A stretch of 64,000 nucleotides of DNA from Phycomyces blakesleeanus NRRL 1555(-) (lineage: Eukaryota > Mucoromycota > Mucoromycetes > Mucorales > Phycomycetaceae): contig NW_017265193.1 of the NCBI RefSeq assembly GCF_001638985.1, positions 1-64,000 of the forward strand, read 5' to 3'. Below the pieces are notes generated by a model, which saw only the letters and a program-made list of their open reading frames with translations, was not told the DNA's origin and searched no databases. The number at the start of each line of letters is the position of its first letter. Position 1 is the stretch's first letter. Of this stretch, positions 12,201-25,580 are shown one piece after another. The position numbers were made by a program, and so were the translations under genes.

Positions 12201-13510
12201 GGCAAGGGAACAAGCGCAGAAGGTTGGGAGATGGTGGCACACATATCAAACCGAATGCTGTCTGCAGAGGTGTTGATAACGGCTGACAACCGTTTCAGGT
12301 CTGGATATCCAAGGATGATATCGTGGGCAAGGTGTTCAACCACCTGGAAGGTGAGGGTGAATGGTCGGCCCAAGAGGCCAACAGCCAGAGTGGTAGTGCC
12401 ATGAGAACGTGCCAGTGCGCCTGCAGCTGTAGTGAAGGTGATGGCTTGGTTGCTGTCAACAGTCGCATCCAGACTGACAAAGGCAGAAGTGCGGATGGCA
12501 GTGATGGCGGACCCTGTGTCTACTAACGCAGAGAGGGCACGGTCTTGTACAACACAAGGCACCGAAGGTCCAGAGGATGAAGAGGAGATGGGGCCATGGG
12601 GCTTACCGGTCAGAGGGATCGTGACTGCAGCCAAGAGTGGAGGGAACAAAGGGTCGCTGTGGTTGTGAGGCGAGGAGACAGCAGCAGACTGTGGATTGCC
12701 TTGGCAGTCCTTGTTGCGATGTGCACCCTTACAATAACCACAAATGGGTTTTCCATCCGGTCCCCAAAGGCGAGGAACGCCGTCTGGAGGCCTATTTCGA
12801 CAAGGACGAGAGGAGGAAATGGCTGCTGAGCAGTCCATTGGTTGAGGCCCAAATCGAGAGAGAGAGGCAAAGGCTGGTGGTGGTGCATACTTGCCACGCC
12901 GATCCTCATGCTCCACTGCAGTAGTGTAGGCCGATTCCCAATTGTTGTATTTGGTGAGGGTTGGTTCCACCAGCTGACGAAGTTGGGGCTTGATGTTCTC
13001 CATGAAGATTGCTAGGATCGTTCGGTTGGACAGGCGACAGGTGGCAGAGATGTCATTGGCCAACGTGGCGAACTTCACACAGAACATGCGAATGGGCAGC
13101 GTTCCTTGCTTGGTGGCCTGGAGAGCACAGCGTTGCTGGGCCTTCTCGATTTCTGGGTCCAGCCCATATGTGCTGGTCAAAAGTTCGGTGAGCGCGGCCC
13201 AGTCATGGCATGTCCCAGAGACGCGGATCCATTCTCCAATATCTGGAGGAAGGTAGTGAGGCAAGAATTTGCCCAAAAGGCTGGGAGCAACCCCAACGAG
13301 GGTGGCTTCCGTCTCATACGTGGAGAGCCAAGAGTTGATATACATTCCTGGGCGGAATGTGGGAACGGGCAGTGCCTTGGCAGCAGAGGTCAGGTAGAGG
13401 GCAGTCAACATGTCTGGTGCCAAGACATCCACAGAGGGCAGAGGCAGAGGAAGCTCTGACGTGATGGAGTGGGCCCGGGAGTGGGGGTTGTGTTGGCTAT
13501 GTTTAGTCAT
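9235..13510 (-). pseudogene. gag-pol of the second gypsy element, broken
   Basis: Starts at 13510. Gag: a Ty3-type capsid region, then a CCHC zinc knuckle CGYCKGAHRNKDC. Protease: catalytic ALVDTGS near 12520. RT: VTKKDGSLRFCIDY near 11550, then VYLDDIIIF with the YxDD active site. RNase H: TDHQAL near 10605. Integrase: HLGLNR and CPGC zinc site, IAIDAF, SDNGQPF and HPQSNGGIE (D,D,E). Breaks: an in-frame TGA at 11546-11548 where the family has Arg before WLNGV (a CGA to TGA change would explain it); a frameshift near 10560 just after TDHQAL; an in-frame TAA at 10222-10224 inside the zinc-binding region. The last codon and stop at 9235 come from the abutting LTR, so the original C-terminus is lost. 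Confidence 0.85.
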
Positions 13511-13903
13511 GGGGGTGGAAAGCCGAAGAGGCGACGAAGATGAGGCAGTAGAGGCAGAGGCAGTTAGAGAAAGACAAGCTTCTCCACCATGTAATAACTT
13601 TGAGGGACTGAGTTTAGAAGTGAGACTAGTTGTAGAAAACTAGTCGATTTAGAAGAGGTTTTTGAGCTTGAGAAAGATGGAGCTTTATTGATAACAATTT
13701 GACGAGTATTTATACTGATTGAGTGGAGAGATAATAAGAAAATAGAGAAGGTAGTTTATGCATGCAGTTACGCATGCTACGCAGCTTAGAAGAAGTAGAA
13801 GGACGCAGAGGGATGATCCTGGCAGGAGCATATGCAAACAGAGAGTACCTCAAGATACTAGTAGAGACGGGGTTTGTAATGGGTCTTGTCCTTGGACATA
13901 ACA
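9243..13903 (-). mobile_element. second Ty3/gypsy element, 3' end truncated
   Basis: A minus-strand gypsy element with 5' LTR (13903-13590), possible primer-binding site beginning TGGTGGAGAAG at 13589, gag, protease, RT, RNase H and integrase in Ty3/gypsy order. It lacks its own 3' LTR: the integrase frame runs straight into the unrelated LTR at 9242. Its base composition is richer in G+C than the surroundings, as is usual for a recently arrived element compared with the AT-rich host intergenic DNA. Confidence 0.88.
13590..13903 (-). repeat. 5' LTR of the second gypsy element
   Basis: 314 bases, starting TGTTATGTCC at 13903 and ending TTATTACA at 13590 on the minus strand. It contains a TATA box (GTATAAATAC, complement of 13706-13715) and an AATAAA signal (complement of 13684-13689), in the promoter-then-polyadenylation order expected of an LTR. 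No second copy was found in the window. Confidence 0.72.
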
Positions 13904-14178
13904 AATGTTATAACCCAAAAAAAAACGAAAGACTTCTTTCCACTAAAATATTGCCTGTCATTTATACATCATATTCACTAAAGTTTTCAACTGCCTTTTG
14001 CTATCATAATTCAACAACCTTTGCTCTTAACGCCTTAGAGCGTATCAAGATCATAATCGATACAATAGTTATATTTATATTTATAAACATTATTGTCTTG
14101 TCTTTGTAAATATACAACTTTAAAAAAAACAAAACCAAAAGCTAAAACGCAGTTTTCAAGACAATAGATTATCTATAG

Positions 14179-16475
14179 TTACATCGTCTCACTACGACCC
14201 CGCACTAATCGGGCTCCAATTTGTGCTAGACCAGCCCGAAATGTCTGCTTTGAGGGTACTTTTGAATGTTGGTGTTGGTTGGATCTTGCTGCCTCAGTGT
14301 TTGATTGAGTGAAGTTCAATTCCTCGTCATATCTACTTCTACCTCTCCCTCCTCTTCTTATCCTCACGCCATTACCATTACCAGTATCATTATCATTATC
14401 ATCCTCATCGTCGTCGTTATTCTCATGGTTGTCGTCGTCGTCATTTAAATCATCACTATAGTTTTCCACAAACTGTCTACCACTCCTGATATTCAATCCA
14501 TCTAAACCATTCAAATCCAGATCCAGATCGTCTCTGTTTGTTTGTTGGCGTAGTGATGTTGAATTCTGCGGATTAGGAGAGCCTGTTTGTGAATTTGGCG
14601 TCAGGTAATTTGTGAACCGCCGCGTTATGGAGTTGCTAGACAAGGAACGTGGACGTTGCCCAGGACGAGAAAATGGAGATGGTCTTTGGGGTGATCCAGG
14701 ATTAGATGAATTTCGTGAAAGTGCAGGGAGGGCGGGTAGACTTGGTTGGTGTTTTAGAGATTGAATGGGAACAATGTTCGGTAGACTTTGGGCAAACTCT
14801 GATTGCGAGCCTGAGCGATAGACTGTGGTGGATGAGGATATGCTTTTTTGTGCGAATAGAGAAGGTACAGAATGCGGGGAAGATGGAGAAGAGTATGGGA
14901 AAGAGTAGGAGTTGGATGGAGATTTTGACCGAGCTCCCTCGCTAAAGGCACGGCTTCGACTGGCGAGATGTAAAGGTGTTGAAGATGAACGATTGAAGCC
15001 TTCCATGTCAATCGTACATTTTTCATTAGAGAATTTGGGAGACATGATAGTATTGACAGATGGTTCTGCAAACATATTTATTATCCGGTCATCTTCATTA
15101 TTCCAATGAGAGCAACACAATTTGTACTCTAGTGCTACCTGTTGTCGACCGTTTCGGTTGACAAATCTACCTCGGGTAAAATAACAGTCGAAATAGGGTC
15201 CATGACAGTATGAACACTCCTTGGATTTTCCAATGTATTCCTTGAGGTGTTGGGGTAGACTGACAGGAACAGGGAGGCCGTTTCGCACAGCAATCCGGGC
15301 GCAGGTCTCTAAGAGGGAAGGAGGGTTGGATGCTAGATTGTGAACAAATTCTGTCACAAATGAACATCCTTCTGCATGTAATTTACGAAGTGATTTAAGG
15401 GCCGCGATTTCGGCAGGAATACTTTTCAGAGGGTTATGGGATACATTAAGAGAGATGAGGTCATTTAGGTTGCCGAGTTCTTTGGGAATTTCAGTGAGTA
15501 GATTGTTGTTGACGATGATTGCGACTATCTTTGAGAGACGGCCGATAAACGATGGAATTAAGGCAAGTTCGTTGTATCCAACATTAATAGCCTTTAGTCT
15601 TGAAAGATAAGCAATTGTGTCAGGAAGTGCTTGAAGCTGGTTGTGTGCAGCATTCAAGACTCGTAGGTTCTTTAAGTAGCCGATTTCTAGTGGTAGACTC
15701 GTCATATGATTATGTGACCTAAACACAAGATTTGGTTACATGGTTGATTGGTTTTCTTTGTTTGTTTGGTTGATTGATTGGTTGATTGGTTGATTGGTTT
15801 TTGCTTTAACTTGTTAAGTTAAATAAATGTAATTATTACAATTAAATTAACCTAAAGCAAAACTTACAGGTTTAACTTTGTGAGATTGTCAAGAAAGCCA
15901 ATACTAGGACTAAGTTTCACAAGCGATTTTCCAGACAGGTTTACTGACATCCTAGATCCTGTTAGCCGTCTTGGCCTGCGTCCTTTTGGAGTTATGTCTC
16001 CAATTGTAAGTTTAGACCACTCTTCGACTTGTTGGTCATCATCGTCCATGTGTACCGCTTCGTTTTCCGTAATATCTTCATGTGTGTCATAGTGAACAAC
16101 GTCAGGGTAATATTTCTGGTCAATATAAGCCAGATCTTCGACTAGATTCTTTCGGACCAAGGACAGTCGCTTATTCTTTTGGCAAACTTGACATGGTTCG
16201 TCAACCGAAGTAGCAACCACTATGCTATCTGTGGAGCCTTTTCGTTTTTGCTGATTATGATTTTGTTCGGTTGGGAAGATCGACTCGGTGTTGTGTTCAT
16301 TGCAGCCGTTCTTGCAAGAAACTTCGAGTTTATAAAGGTGGGGATTAGCCAAAATGAAATCAGAAAAGGAATTGTCCTCCATGTGTGGAGATTCGCCCCG
16401 GGGTTCTTCACTTTCTGGCTGGTTAACGTACGCGAAAGTCAAAGGAGCATGTTCCTTGCTAGTCTGTTGTCCCAT
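14179..16475 (-). CDS. LRRC58-like leucine-rich-repeat protein, 715 aa
   Basis: Two exons, 16475-15868 and 15718-14179, joined by a 149-base GTAAGT...TTTAG intron; together 2148 bases, in frame. The junction falls inside a leucine-rich repeat (LTKLNL / SHNHMTSLP), which supports it. The N-terminus MGQQTSKE has a glycine at position 2 and a serine at 6, a possible N-myristoylation signal, which would put the protein on a membrane. About six LRRs span residues 175-325. Next comes a module with PPSLLE, CSYCHGPYFDCYF (371 onward) and KLCCSHW (402 onward) that resembles the Cys-rich tail of animal LRRC58. The last 270 residues are Ser/Pro-rich, then an Asp/Asn-rich run, and a basic end. LRRs usually bind protein partners; the partner here is unknown. 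Confidence 0.82.
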
Positions 16476-17699
16476 GTTGTCGATAGAAAAGTGTGCTTTA
16501 TTATTAATATTATTATTTTTAATAATAATATTATATTATATTTATTTATTTTTATAGAGGGGTGATTTATGATGATGGTAGGAGGGGAGGGTTTGGAAAG
16601 AGTAGAAACAGTCCTTTTTGATAGTAGATAATAAAAATAAAAAATAAAAATAAAAATGAAAATGAGCGCGAGTGGTGATGATCGACTGGTACCAAACATA
16701 TTTAGAGTACCGCATTCGAATGCCTGTCCCACATAATGACAAAAAGGCATAAGACGCTACCAAAATAATAAATAAAAATAAAAGAAAAGAAACTTTGTTT
16801 CACTGCCAAAAATATATGAGCAAACAGCTGTATGCATGTACAATGCAGTAGTAAAGCTACTTTGAGGGAAAATCTAACCTTACTATCATAATCTACCCAA
16901 CATATTTGAAACACACAAAAGACAACGAAAAGGCATTAAGGAATAACCGTGTAGGTTGTGTGTGAAATATAAATTTATTAATAGATAGGATGTGAGCGGG
17001 ATACCCGAACCCATAATTTGCTATAACAACTTTATATGCTTTCAATTGGTGTTACTGTTATCTTTAAAGAAGAGTGTTAGGCTATTGAATAGTAAACCCT
17101 TAGTACCCTTGGTCTAGTACTTCATAGACAAAATTTACAATTAATTGTTTTGATTATACAAAAGCCAAACCAAAACATGTTGGCCAACCAATTGTAGAAA
17201 TATGATATTAATTGACAGCTTTTATCAGTTTGAGCATATCTCTCTGTGTGTGTATATGTTTCTTAGCTTTTTAGTAAAAAGGTACCAACGAAATCTCCGT
17301 ATATATATATATGAAAGAACCTTTTCAATTCACTTTATTCCGATACCAAGATAATACATTGCTTAGCCTACTTATATTGTAGGCAGCCACATGGTCTATA
17401 GCCTCTTTTTTATTATTGATTATATTATAGGAAATGACAAATTCTATTTAGTCCTTTGTATTTTTAGAGTTTAATTACACGTTTGTAATATTTTTATGCT
17501 AGAATCAACCAATCACATAGTACAAGTAGTACAAATGATGAAAGGAAAAAAAAATTATATTTGTATTTATATTTATACTTATATAATAAAAATAAAGTGA
17601 CAGCAGAAAGGTTATTTTTATTTATTTATTTATTTATTTGACATTTGAATTTAAATAATATATAAATATATATACAAGTAAAACGTATTTGTATACGTC
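16476..17699. promoter_or_regulatory. divergent intergenic region between LRR gene and ZNFX1-like gene
   Basis: Both neighbours are transcribed away from this stretch, so it should hold both promoters. It is AT-rich, with an ATT/AAT run near 16500-16555, repeated AAATAAAAAT blocks near 16628-16660, TA repeats near 17300 and a TTTA tandem near 17615-17638. No conserved operator was recognised. Confidence 0.45.
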
Positions 17700-17899
17700 A
17701 TGTATACAACCATCGCAAAAGGGACACACAAAGAATGTTTGAACCTCTATGAAACAGCACACATGAAGCGAAATCCACAAGCAATAAATCAAAGTTCAAT
17801 GGATTATGACATTAAAAACCAAACAACTTTTAAGCATTCAGGAGACACTTCTCAGTCTTCGAATCGGAATACACAAAGAAACTCATCACAGGGGCAAGT
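17700..17899 (+). CDS. possible 5' exon of the ZNFX1-like gene
   Basis: An open frame beginning MYTTIAKGTHKE and ending in Asn/Gln/Ser-rich sequence. It lies just upstream of a pyrimidine tract and AG acceptor (18155 or 18161) that opens the main exon, so an upstream exon must exist. The donor at its end is not a clear consensus (GTCTAG, or a later GTATATG past a stop), so this exon is a guess. It could also be untranslated leader. Confidence 0.3.
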
Positions 17900-18014
17900 C
17901 TAGATGTATATGTATATATGTATATGTATATATATGTATATATAAAGAGAGAAAGACACAGAGAGAAAGACAAAATGAGAAAGAGCTACTCTTCTTCATT
18001 TCCCTACAGTTACG

Positions 18015-18049
<35 letters not shown>

Positions 18050-18161
18050 GTGTGTGTATCGAAAAGTTTTACTTATATAATCTATTTCATAATATATTAT
18101 ACATTTTATTATGCATGTAATATATATATTCTTCTTCTTTTCATCTATCTATTAGTATTAG

Positions 18162-21100
18162 CCAAAGACATGAAGAAAGCTATAAAAAAGGCTACACCCA
18201 CAACTCTTCACAATCAACCACAACATCAAGTCCAGATTTCACCACTGGTTTTGATTCTAGCGAATACTCGCAAGCCTTGTACAATGACAGTTCCAGTACT
18301 ACAACAGAAAAAAAGTACATCGCCCCAGTTAGTCGCTTTGAAGACATGCGATCATCGGCCATGCAGTTCTGGACGACTGGAGTCAATCTTGAATTCCAAC
18401 CCAAAGAACCAACAAAAGCCAAAAATAATAATGGCTGGATGACCGAGCAAGAGTTCAGCACCTTGACGAAATCTAAAGATCTACCAACTAAAAAAAAACT
18501 AGATTCATTGACAAAAAAGACGTCAGAAGAGGAAACAGAAGAACACCACAAAAAAGATACCAATAATAAACCAGATATATCATATGCGCAAGTAGCCTCC
18601 AAAAGACTAGCTGTTAAAAAAGATGAAGAGGCTGAAGATTCATCTACTAGCAATACTAAAACTACCACTGATACCACCACTGTTATGACGGTAGTAACAG
18701 AAACGTCAGCAGCAGCAACAGCGGATATAGCAACACCAACAGAATCGACAACAAGTAGTAGTGTTCCAGAAGATTGGTACTTCTCTGATACATCCTCTTC
18801 CCAACACTTTCAACACCAATCATCATCAACCGGCAAATATCAATCACATCCAACTGGAAATAGCATGATTAATCGTCACCCTGCCTTCAATTCGTCTTTT
18901 CCGCATTCTAATAAATCTCGTCCTTTTCCAGTTGAACAAACAGAAGAAGATGTGAATTCATTTATTTTTGTATATTCTGTTAAAAACCAACTTTTCGGTG
19001 CCCAATCTTTAGAACGCTTTCAAAAGGGTGTTGGATCTCTGTTAGAAAAGGTGAAATCAATGAGCCATCGCACACTTGATGTGATGATCCGGGCCATGGT
19101 TTATTCAATCAAAGAAGAGCAAAGCACAACACTTGTGCCCAAAGTATTCCCAAAGCTTGTACGCACTGTGCAGCGAAAGGTTACCGTGTGTGACATCCTA
19201 GGAGCTCACTTTCCTGACTTCCTTGTAGCGATCCAATCTTACATCAAAACTTACATGATGTCGCCAAAAGACTTTATTTCGATCTTACAGCTATTTCACA
19301 CCTTCGTTGTAAAGTTCCCTGACTATGCCGACCAAATCCCACTACCATCAATCCGTATACGATTTGATCAATTCAAGCAACTCTTTACCGAAAATGAAAT
19401 ACAGCAGATGAGACAACTGTTTAGTGAGATAGCGGCACTTCAGAAAGTCGACACCTGGCTCACTGTAGACAACTTGGGCCATAAAGACTATAATAATAGT
19501 GCTCCCACCGATGAATACCCAGAAACATACAACACCAGCTGGATATTGGAGTTGTGGTCCCCAAAAAAAGTGCTACCACATCTGCCAAATGGCGAATCGC
19601 TCATTCAAGAAGTTTTTGGTCTTTCAGATTCGAGTGTGGATAAACCGAATATTAAGTGGCAGCTGCCAGAAGAAGAAGAAGAAAATATAGGATTAGCTCA
19701 TGTGTTTGGCAGTGGTGAAATAGCAAGTATGGTTCTTACACCATGGCCAAAAACAAAACTAGATGTATATTTGGCAACTCAATATGAAATATTGCGCGAA
19801 ATATTCTGCGGGCCTGCTCGGCATGCTATTCAAAAATACTCATCTTCACTGGAACTTTCTGGAAAAGATGTAGCCTGGTTGCCATACATCTCTGACACGC
19901 AGATCTACAGTACATCTCTACCAGCAACTCTTGTCGAGCCAGTTGCCATCTTTACATTTTTAGGCACAAATGAAAATATAGAAACCTTAAAAACCATCAG
20001 AGATGGGTCACTCGCTATCCTCATACCCCAAACTAGCAAGAAAAGGCTCACACAAAAGCACCTTGCATCTATTTCCAAACAAATCATTACCGGAATTATC
20101 GTTGGTTCTACTTATAACGCACGTGCAAACAACGAACCAGGTGCAGTACATATGATTGCAATTCATCTCAAGATTGGAAGTATGATGGATTTGCAACGTT
20201 CTGCAAAGTATACAATCCTGATCACTTCACCCAACAGTTCCTCGATTATACCGGTCCTTTCCTGGCTTCGTAAAGAGGTGAGCCAGTGCGAGGGAGAAAT
20301 GAAGCAGACCGAGATATCCAGTCGACTCTTGTCAGTCGGTTTAAATTCGCAACAACATGGCGAAGACTCGTTATCAAAGAATCGTGATTCCTTTGCTGAC
20401 AACTACGGCAAATCCAATCCAAGAGAAGAAGACACGAGTGATACACCGACCTATCTTCAAAAGGTTGATCTCGATATTTCTTGTATCATTCAAGACTCGC
20501 TCTCTGGTAACAAGGCATATATGGAGAAGAATGTTTGGCCACAACTCCAACATAAACATCTTTGGCTACCCGTGTCCGAGCGACCTTTCCTTTACACTCT
20601 TTCCAAGAGTCAGCTTAGTGCGCTAAAGTATGCACTTTTTCATCGTTTTACAGTAATTAGCGGTGGACCAGGAACAGGAAAGACCCATCTGGCAAGTAAA
20701 CTAGTCAACCTTGTGCACCAAGGCTTAGTAGAAAGTCGTACCTTCCATCCCGTTATTGTTATCACAAAGAATGAGTCAACTTTGGACGCAATTCTAGAAA
20801 AGAACCTGAACGGTGTGTCCGGGATGGTTCGTTTGGGAGTTCGCACAGACAACAAGAACATCGCTAGTCGACAGGGCCTTCATTTGTTTGGGTCTGAAAA
20901 TAATGATCAGAACCAGCGCTATGTAGTCCAGATGGAAAGACGCCAGGCAATGTTACAAGCTGACCTAGATAGTCTGTGGAAGTATCGATCCAGTGTTCTC
21001 AAAGGCGATCTTGATATAATTTCAACATTTGTGCCACCAGGATACATGCATAGCTTGCGCCAAGGCTGTCCGTTTTCGGGCACCACTATTGGTGAAGGTG

Positions 21101-24100
21101 GAAGTAATGGTGGTGGTGGTGGTGGCAACGGTATACAGACTAGTTCATCAATCTTGAAGACCTGGATGAGAAATACCGATGTTCCCATACTCGATAAGTC
21201 CTCGGATTGCCAAAAAGAATATTCGCATGAAACACCATTTAGCAATATTGAAGCAGAATACGATTCCTTCCTCAAATCAATGGGAAGTGGCGAAGAAGAC
21301 AGACTTCCTCTGATAATAGACTCGGTTACATACAAAGATCGCTTGGAATGGATTGTGCAAAAGAGGCCAAATATCAATAGTATTGCCAACCCTTCCAACT
21401 GGCCTCTCTCTGGCTCCCAGAACGTGAGCGTGATCCGAAATGAAGTGCTTGCCATATGGTCCGTCACACCCCCAGAAAACATGTGGAAGCTTTTGGCTAG
21501 CCAACGCAAGGAGCTATGGTTGAAACTGATTAACAAGATTGTTCACTTTATCGATTCAGAGATTACAAAGTGTCTTGAGGAACAATTCAAGGCTTCAAGG
21601 GGGTTAGACAAGGCTAGACTTCAAAAATGGGCAAAGGTTTGCCAATTCAACCGTCTGATAGGAATGACGGCCGAGTTCGCGGCATCCAACCAAGAACTTA
21701 TCAATTCTCTGTCTCCGAGTGTCGTGATTGTCGACGAAGCTGATCAGATACTGGAGTCTACCATGGCTCACTTTTTATTCGGACCTCGCATGAACCACCT
21801 GATTCTTTTAGGCGACGACACGAAGCTCAAGGCCCAAAAGCAAAAACAAACAAACGGTTCTGTTAACAAAACCTCCCAGCACCTCGATGTGTCTCTATTC
21901 GAACGATGGTACCTCACCGGGGGCAAAGTTGTCGCTCTGCAAGAACAGTGGAGAATGTGTACAGAAGTATTAGAGGTGTTTAATGCGTTAGACCCCGACA
22001 ATGACAAGGCTGCCTTTGGTCCTGAACATTCAGAAACAACTGCAAATACAAGAGACAAAGTGGTACCTGCCTTACTTGGATTCGACAACCGCACATTTTT
22101 TGTTTCTCATGACAGCGAGGTGACCTCCCAATTCTTTGATGATAGTCTCACTGCAGCTATGGGGATTGATGTTACCGAAAGCATGGCCGACGGGGCAAGA
22201 TATGTGTGCCATTTGGCACTCTACATACTACAGCAGGGCACCAAGCCAGAAAATGTTGCCATATTGGCCATTGACCCACTACAGAAGAGGATTATCGAAT
22301 GGCTACTTGAAAATGAACTTTTGGACTTTAGTCAGTTTGTCAAAAAACCAATTGGTGTGACCGTAAGTATGATAGACGACCATGTTGGAAAAGAGAACTG
22401 GATTGTTATCATTTCTCTGGCTGTGCCCCATGGAAAACCCCTTCCGGATAACAACGTCTCTCTAGCTCTCTCTCGAGCCCGGTATGGACTTTACATTGTT
22501 GGAGATGCAGCTGCAACAGTAGGAACAAAATGGGAGCTTGTTGCCAAGTATATGAGAACAAAAGGTACAAAAAAGCGTTCTTTCTTTTTATTTCCTATCA
22601 GCTATATACTTTAATAATAAATGGTTAAGATATTATATATATATGTGTGTGTGTGCGTATTTATACCGTATTGGCTCCTTAATTGATTTTATATTAAATT
22701 GGCGTTTTGGATAGGAAACTGCTCGCCTAATCTTCAGCTACGCTGCCAAAAACACAAGGAAAGAACAACTGTTATCAGTTATTGGCCTGTATTTAATCAA
22801 GTGAGAAATGGCGGGTGTACCGTAAGTACTAAAAAATGATGTAAATAGCAAGTGACTTGTGGAGGATATATGCTATAGTATACTAAAGACTTTGACAATT
22901 AGATGGCTTGTGAAACACTTATGGAGTGTGGGCATGTTTGCAAAAATGTAAGAAATACTAGATTGAATTTGATTTTCGTTTATTGCTTAATATCTCAACA
23001 CACATGTTTGTTGGTTTGCTTGGATGTATATATATATATACATTAGATGTGTCATATATTAGATCATTCATATGCTACTTGTGTTGAACCTTGCGTAAGA
23101 CCACGGCCGGATGGGTGTGAACACGCTTGTCCCAATAGCTGCAACGAATGCTCAAATAATAACGGAGTGTGCCCTCCGTGTACAGAAGTAGAAGTGGTGA
23201 AGTTTCCGTGTGGGCACCAAAGATCAATCAATTGCAAACAAGCCCAGCTCAAAGAACCAGGGAATGTAGGCTATATAGCAGAAGCTATGTCTTTGGCGGT
23301 AGAGAATCCCGGTATACAGAATGAAGATTTTCAATTGTTTTGCACTGAGAGTTGCAACTCTCAACTCGAGTGTGGGCATATGTGCCAAAATATGGTACGT
23401 GATTGTAAAAGAGAAAATAAATTCAAATTAAATAAACAGTATAAAATCTTGATCTACAAAGAAGCTCACGACATTCTTTTTTTCTATTCATATATGCATA
23501 TAAATTGTGTATATATATAAACAGTGTAGAGTTCCTCATTCACATGATTCATCTCAATGCCAGGCAAGCTGTCCAAAGCAGCTTATTTGTGGGCACAATT
23601 GTTCTAACGGTTAGTCTATTTGCTGGTGTAAAAAAAAAGCAACAATTCATTTGGTTCACTCCGTAATTGATTTTCTTGTATATGTATTGCTCTTGAACAA
23701 AACACTAGGCTGTGCTAAGCCTAACGATCACACTGAAATGTGCTTGGAAGCTTGTCAGCAAGTATGCTCTCATGGCTATAAGTGTGGAAGAGATTGCTGG
23801 AGAGTTTGTACACCTTGTGTTGAAAACTGCCCATATAGTGTAAGTTCTGTAGAAACGTTTGTGCCTATATACCAAGCAATGAATGTTTTACTTGTAATAC
23901 AGATATTTGATTGATACGAAACATACCAAATTTGTAGTGTATTCACAAAAAGTGTACTAGGCGCTGCCATGAGGTATATAAATATGAATATAAATTGAAG
24001 GGATTATAATTCAACTATTATTATTTCTTTAAAACAAAACATACATAGATATTAACCATGACTTTGTGTGTATTGATCAATTTAGAAATGCGATCGGCCG

Positions 24101-25199
24101 CCCTGCGATTTAAGCTGTTCTAAGATTCTTCCATGCTCGTAAGTATATTCTTATTATTATATGGTGTCTTTGAATAGAATAGCCACACATACTTATATAT
24201 TCTCTGTTTGTCTGTCAATAGTCACCCATGTCCTGGACTGTGTGGTGAACTGTGTCCTCCTTGTAGAGAGTGCAATTCTGATATGCAATGTGCAATCTCA
24301 CTCCGAACCTTATCAGAATTTGATCCAGATGAAAAGATATATGTCTTGCCTGAATGCAAATGCAGTAAGTGTCAATGATATTACCAGAGTTACAAAAGCT
24401 GCTTTAAAATTAGTAGACGTATAGAAATAGCCTGGATATTTTGAGACGTGGCAAAAAAAATATATTATATTATTCTTAACCCTTGTATATGTATGTTCGT
24501 TTGTGTATATAGTTTTTTCTGTTGAATACCTTGATATGTATTTCAATAACCAGGCACAAAATGGTATATATCCAAACACTATATACATATACATACATAC
24601 AATGAAGTTTGCAGATAGTTTGCTATATGTGTATATACGCTAAAGGTCCTTTTTTTGTGTTGGTGTTGGTGTATGAATAGGTGAACATAATTCTATCAAA
24701 CTCTGGCAATGTCCTTTGTGTCAGACACCTATATATACTGCTTTGCGTTACAACATGTACATAAAAACAGAAATTGCGTTAGTGAACAAGATCAAGGAGA
24801 GTCAGAATGAAAAACTTCATAGAATTTCGGAAAATGAAAAGCAAGATATCATTAAAGCCATGAACGATGAAACTAGGACTGGTATTCACAATATTGTCGG
24901 CGGAAGATGGTTCGTCTGCAAAAATCAGCATCCTTATTTTATAGGTTTGTACAATTTTTGTATTTTTTTAAAAAAAAAGAAAAAATTCATTGCTATTATT
25001 CAATTATGCTTACTGTTTTATACATATGTTATGCATTAAATTTATAGGTGATTGTGGTGGTGCTACTGAAGTGTCTACTTGTCCACAGTGCGGAGAGACT
25101 ATTGGTGGACTTAATCATAAAGTAGTTGATTCCAATCGGTTTTATGGTGAATTTGATGGATCTAATGGACCTGCATGGCCAGGACAGCCATATAAATAA
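18162..25199 (+). CDS. ZNFX1: ZNFX1-type SF1 RNA helicase with NF-X1 and RZ zinc fingers
   Basis: Exons: about 18162-22564, 22715-22821, 22903-22947, 23047-23394, 23525-23609, 23709-23839, 23938-23973, 24086-24138, 24222-24364, 24681-24944, 25048-25199; all join in one frame, about 1.9k residues. The first in-frame ATG in the big exon is 18346, but a pyrimidine tract and AG before 18162 point to an upstream exon. Order: Ser/Thr-rich N-terminus; helical domain; UPF1-like helicase with Walker A GGPGTGKTH (20662), Walker B VIVDEAD (21726), LGDD, QEQWRM and motif VI ALSRARYGLYIVGD; tandem NF-X1 Cys/His fingers (CGHVCKN, CGHMCQN, CGHNCSN and others); and a C-terminal RZ finger (CKNQHPYFIGDCGG, CPQCGETIGG). 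This is the full ZNFX1 layout. In animals and fission yeast (Hrr1) relatives act in RNA surveillance and small-RNA silencing, so a silencing role is inferred. Confidence 0.9.
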
Positions 25200-25580
25200 A
25201 GGAACACTGGGTTATATACCTATATGCGCACATGTATATATTATTTATTTATTTTTATGAAAATAAAAATGCACTTTGATAGTCTGGATGCTCTTCTTAA
25301 AATTCAAAAAAAAAAGTATTATTACTATGGTTATTATTGTGATGGTTATTATTTTAATAAAGCAAGAAGAAGAAGAAGAAGAAGAAGAAGAAACAAAAGG
25401 TACGAATTCATTTGTTTCAAATATCTTTTTTAATAAAAATATTTCTTTTTTATGATTTATTTTACTTTTTACTTCTTTTTTTTTAATATATCAAAAATGT
25501 GAGTGTGTATTTGTGAGTGAGTGAGTAAGTGAGTGTGTGTGCATGCGTGTGCTTGAGCGTGTTGCGTATGTGAAGTGTAT
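25200..25580. other. convergent intergenic region with simple repeats
   Basis: Lies between the 3' ends of the ZNFX1-like gene and POL5. It contains an AGA tandem (about 25363-25392), a T-rich stretch and a GTGAGTGAGTGAG-type run at 25501-25570. Transcription terminators for both genes probably lie here; AATAAA-like motifs are common but not diagnostic in such AT-rich DNA. Confidence 0.5.

Noticed and set aside
9262..13643. Many plus-strand frames across the gypsy element
   Set aside because: All are antisense shadows of gag-pol.
25501..25570. GTGAGTGAG-type tandem as a possible CRISPR or telomere-like array
   Set aside because: Units are 2-4 bases with no spacers and do not match a telomere repeat.
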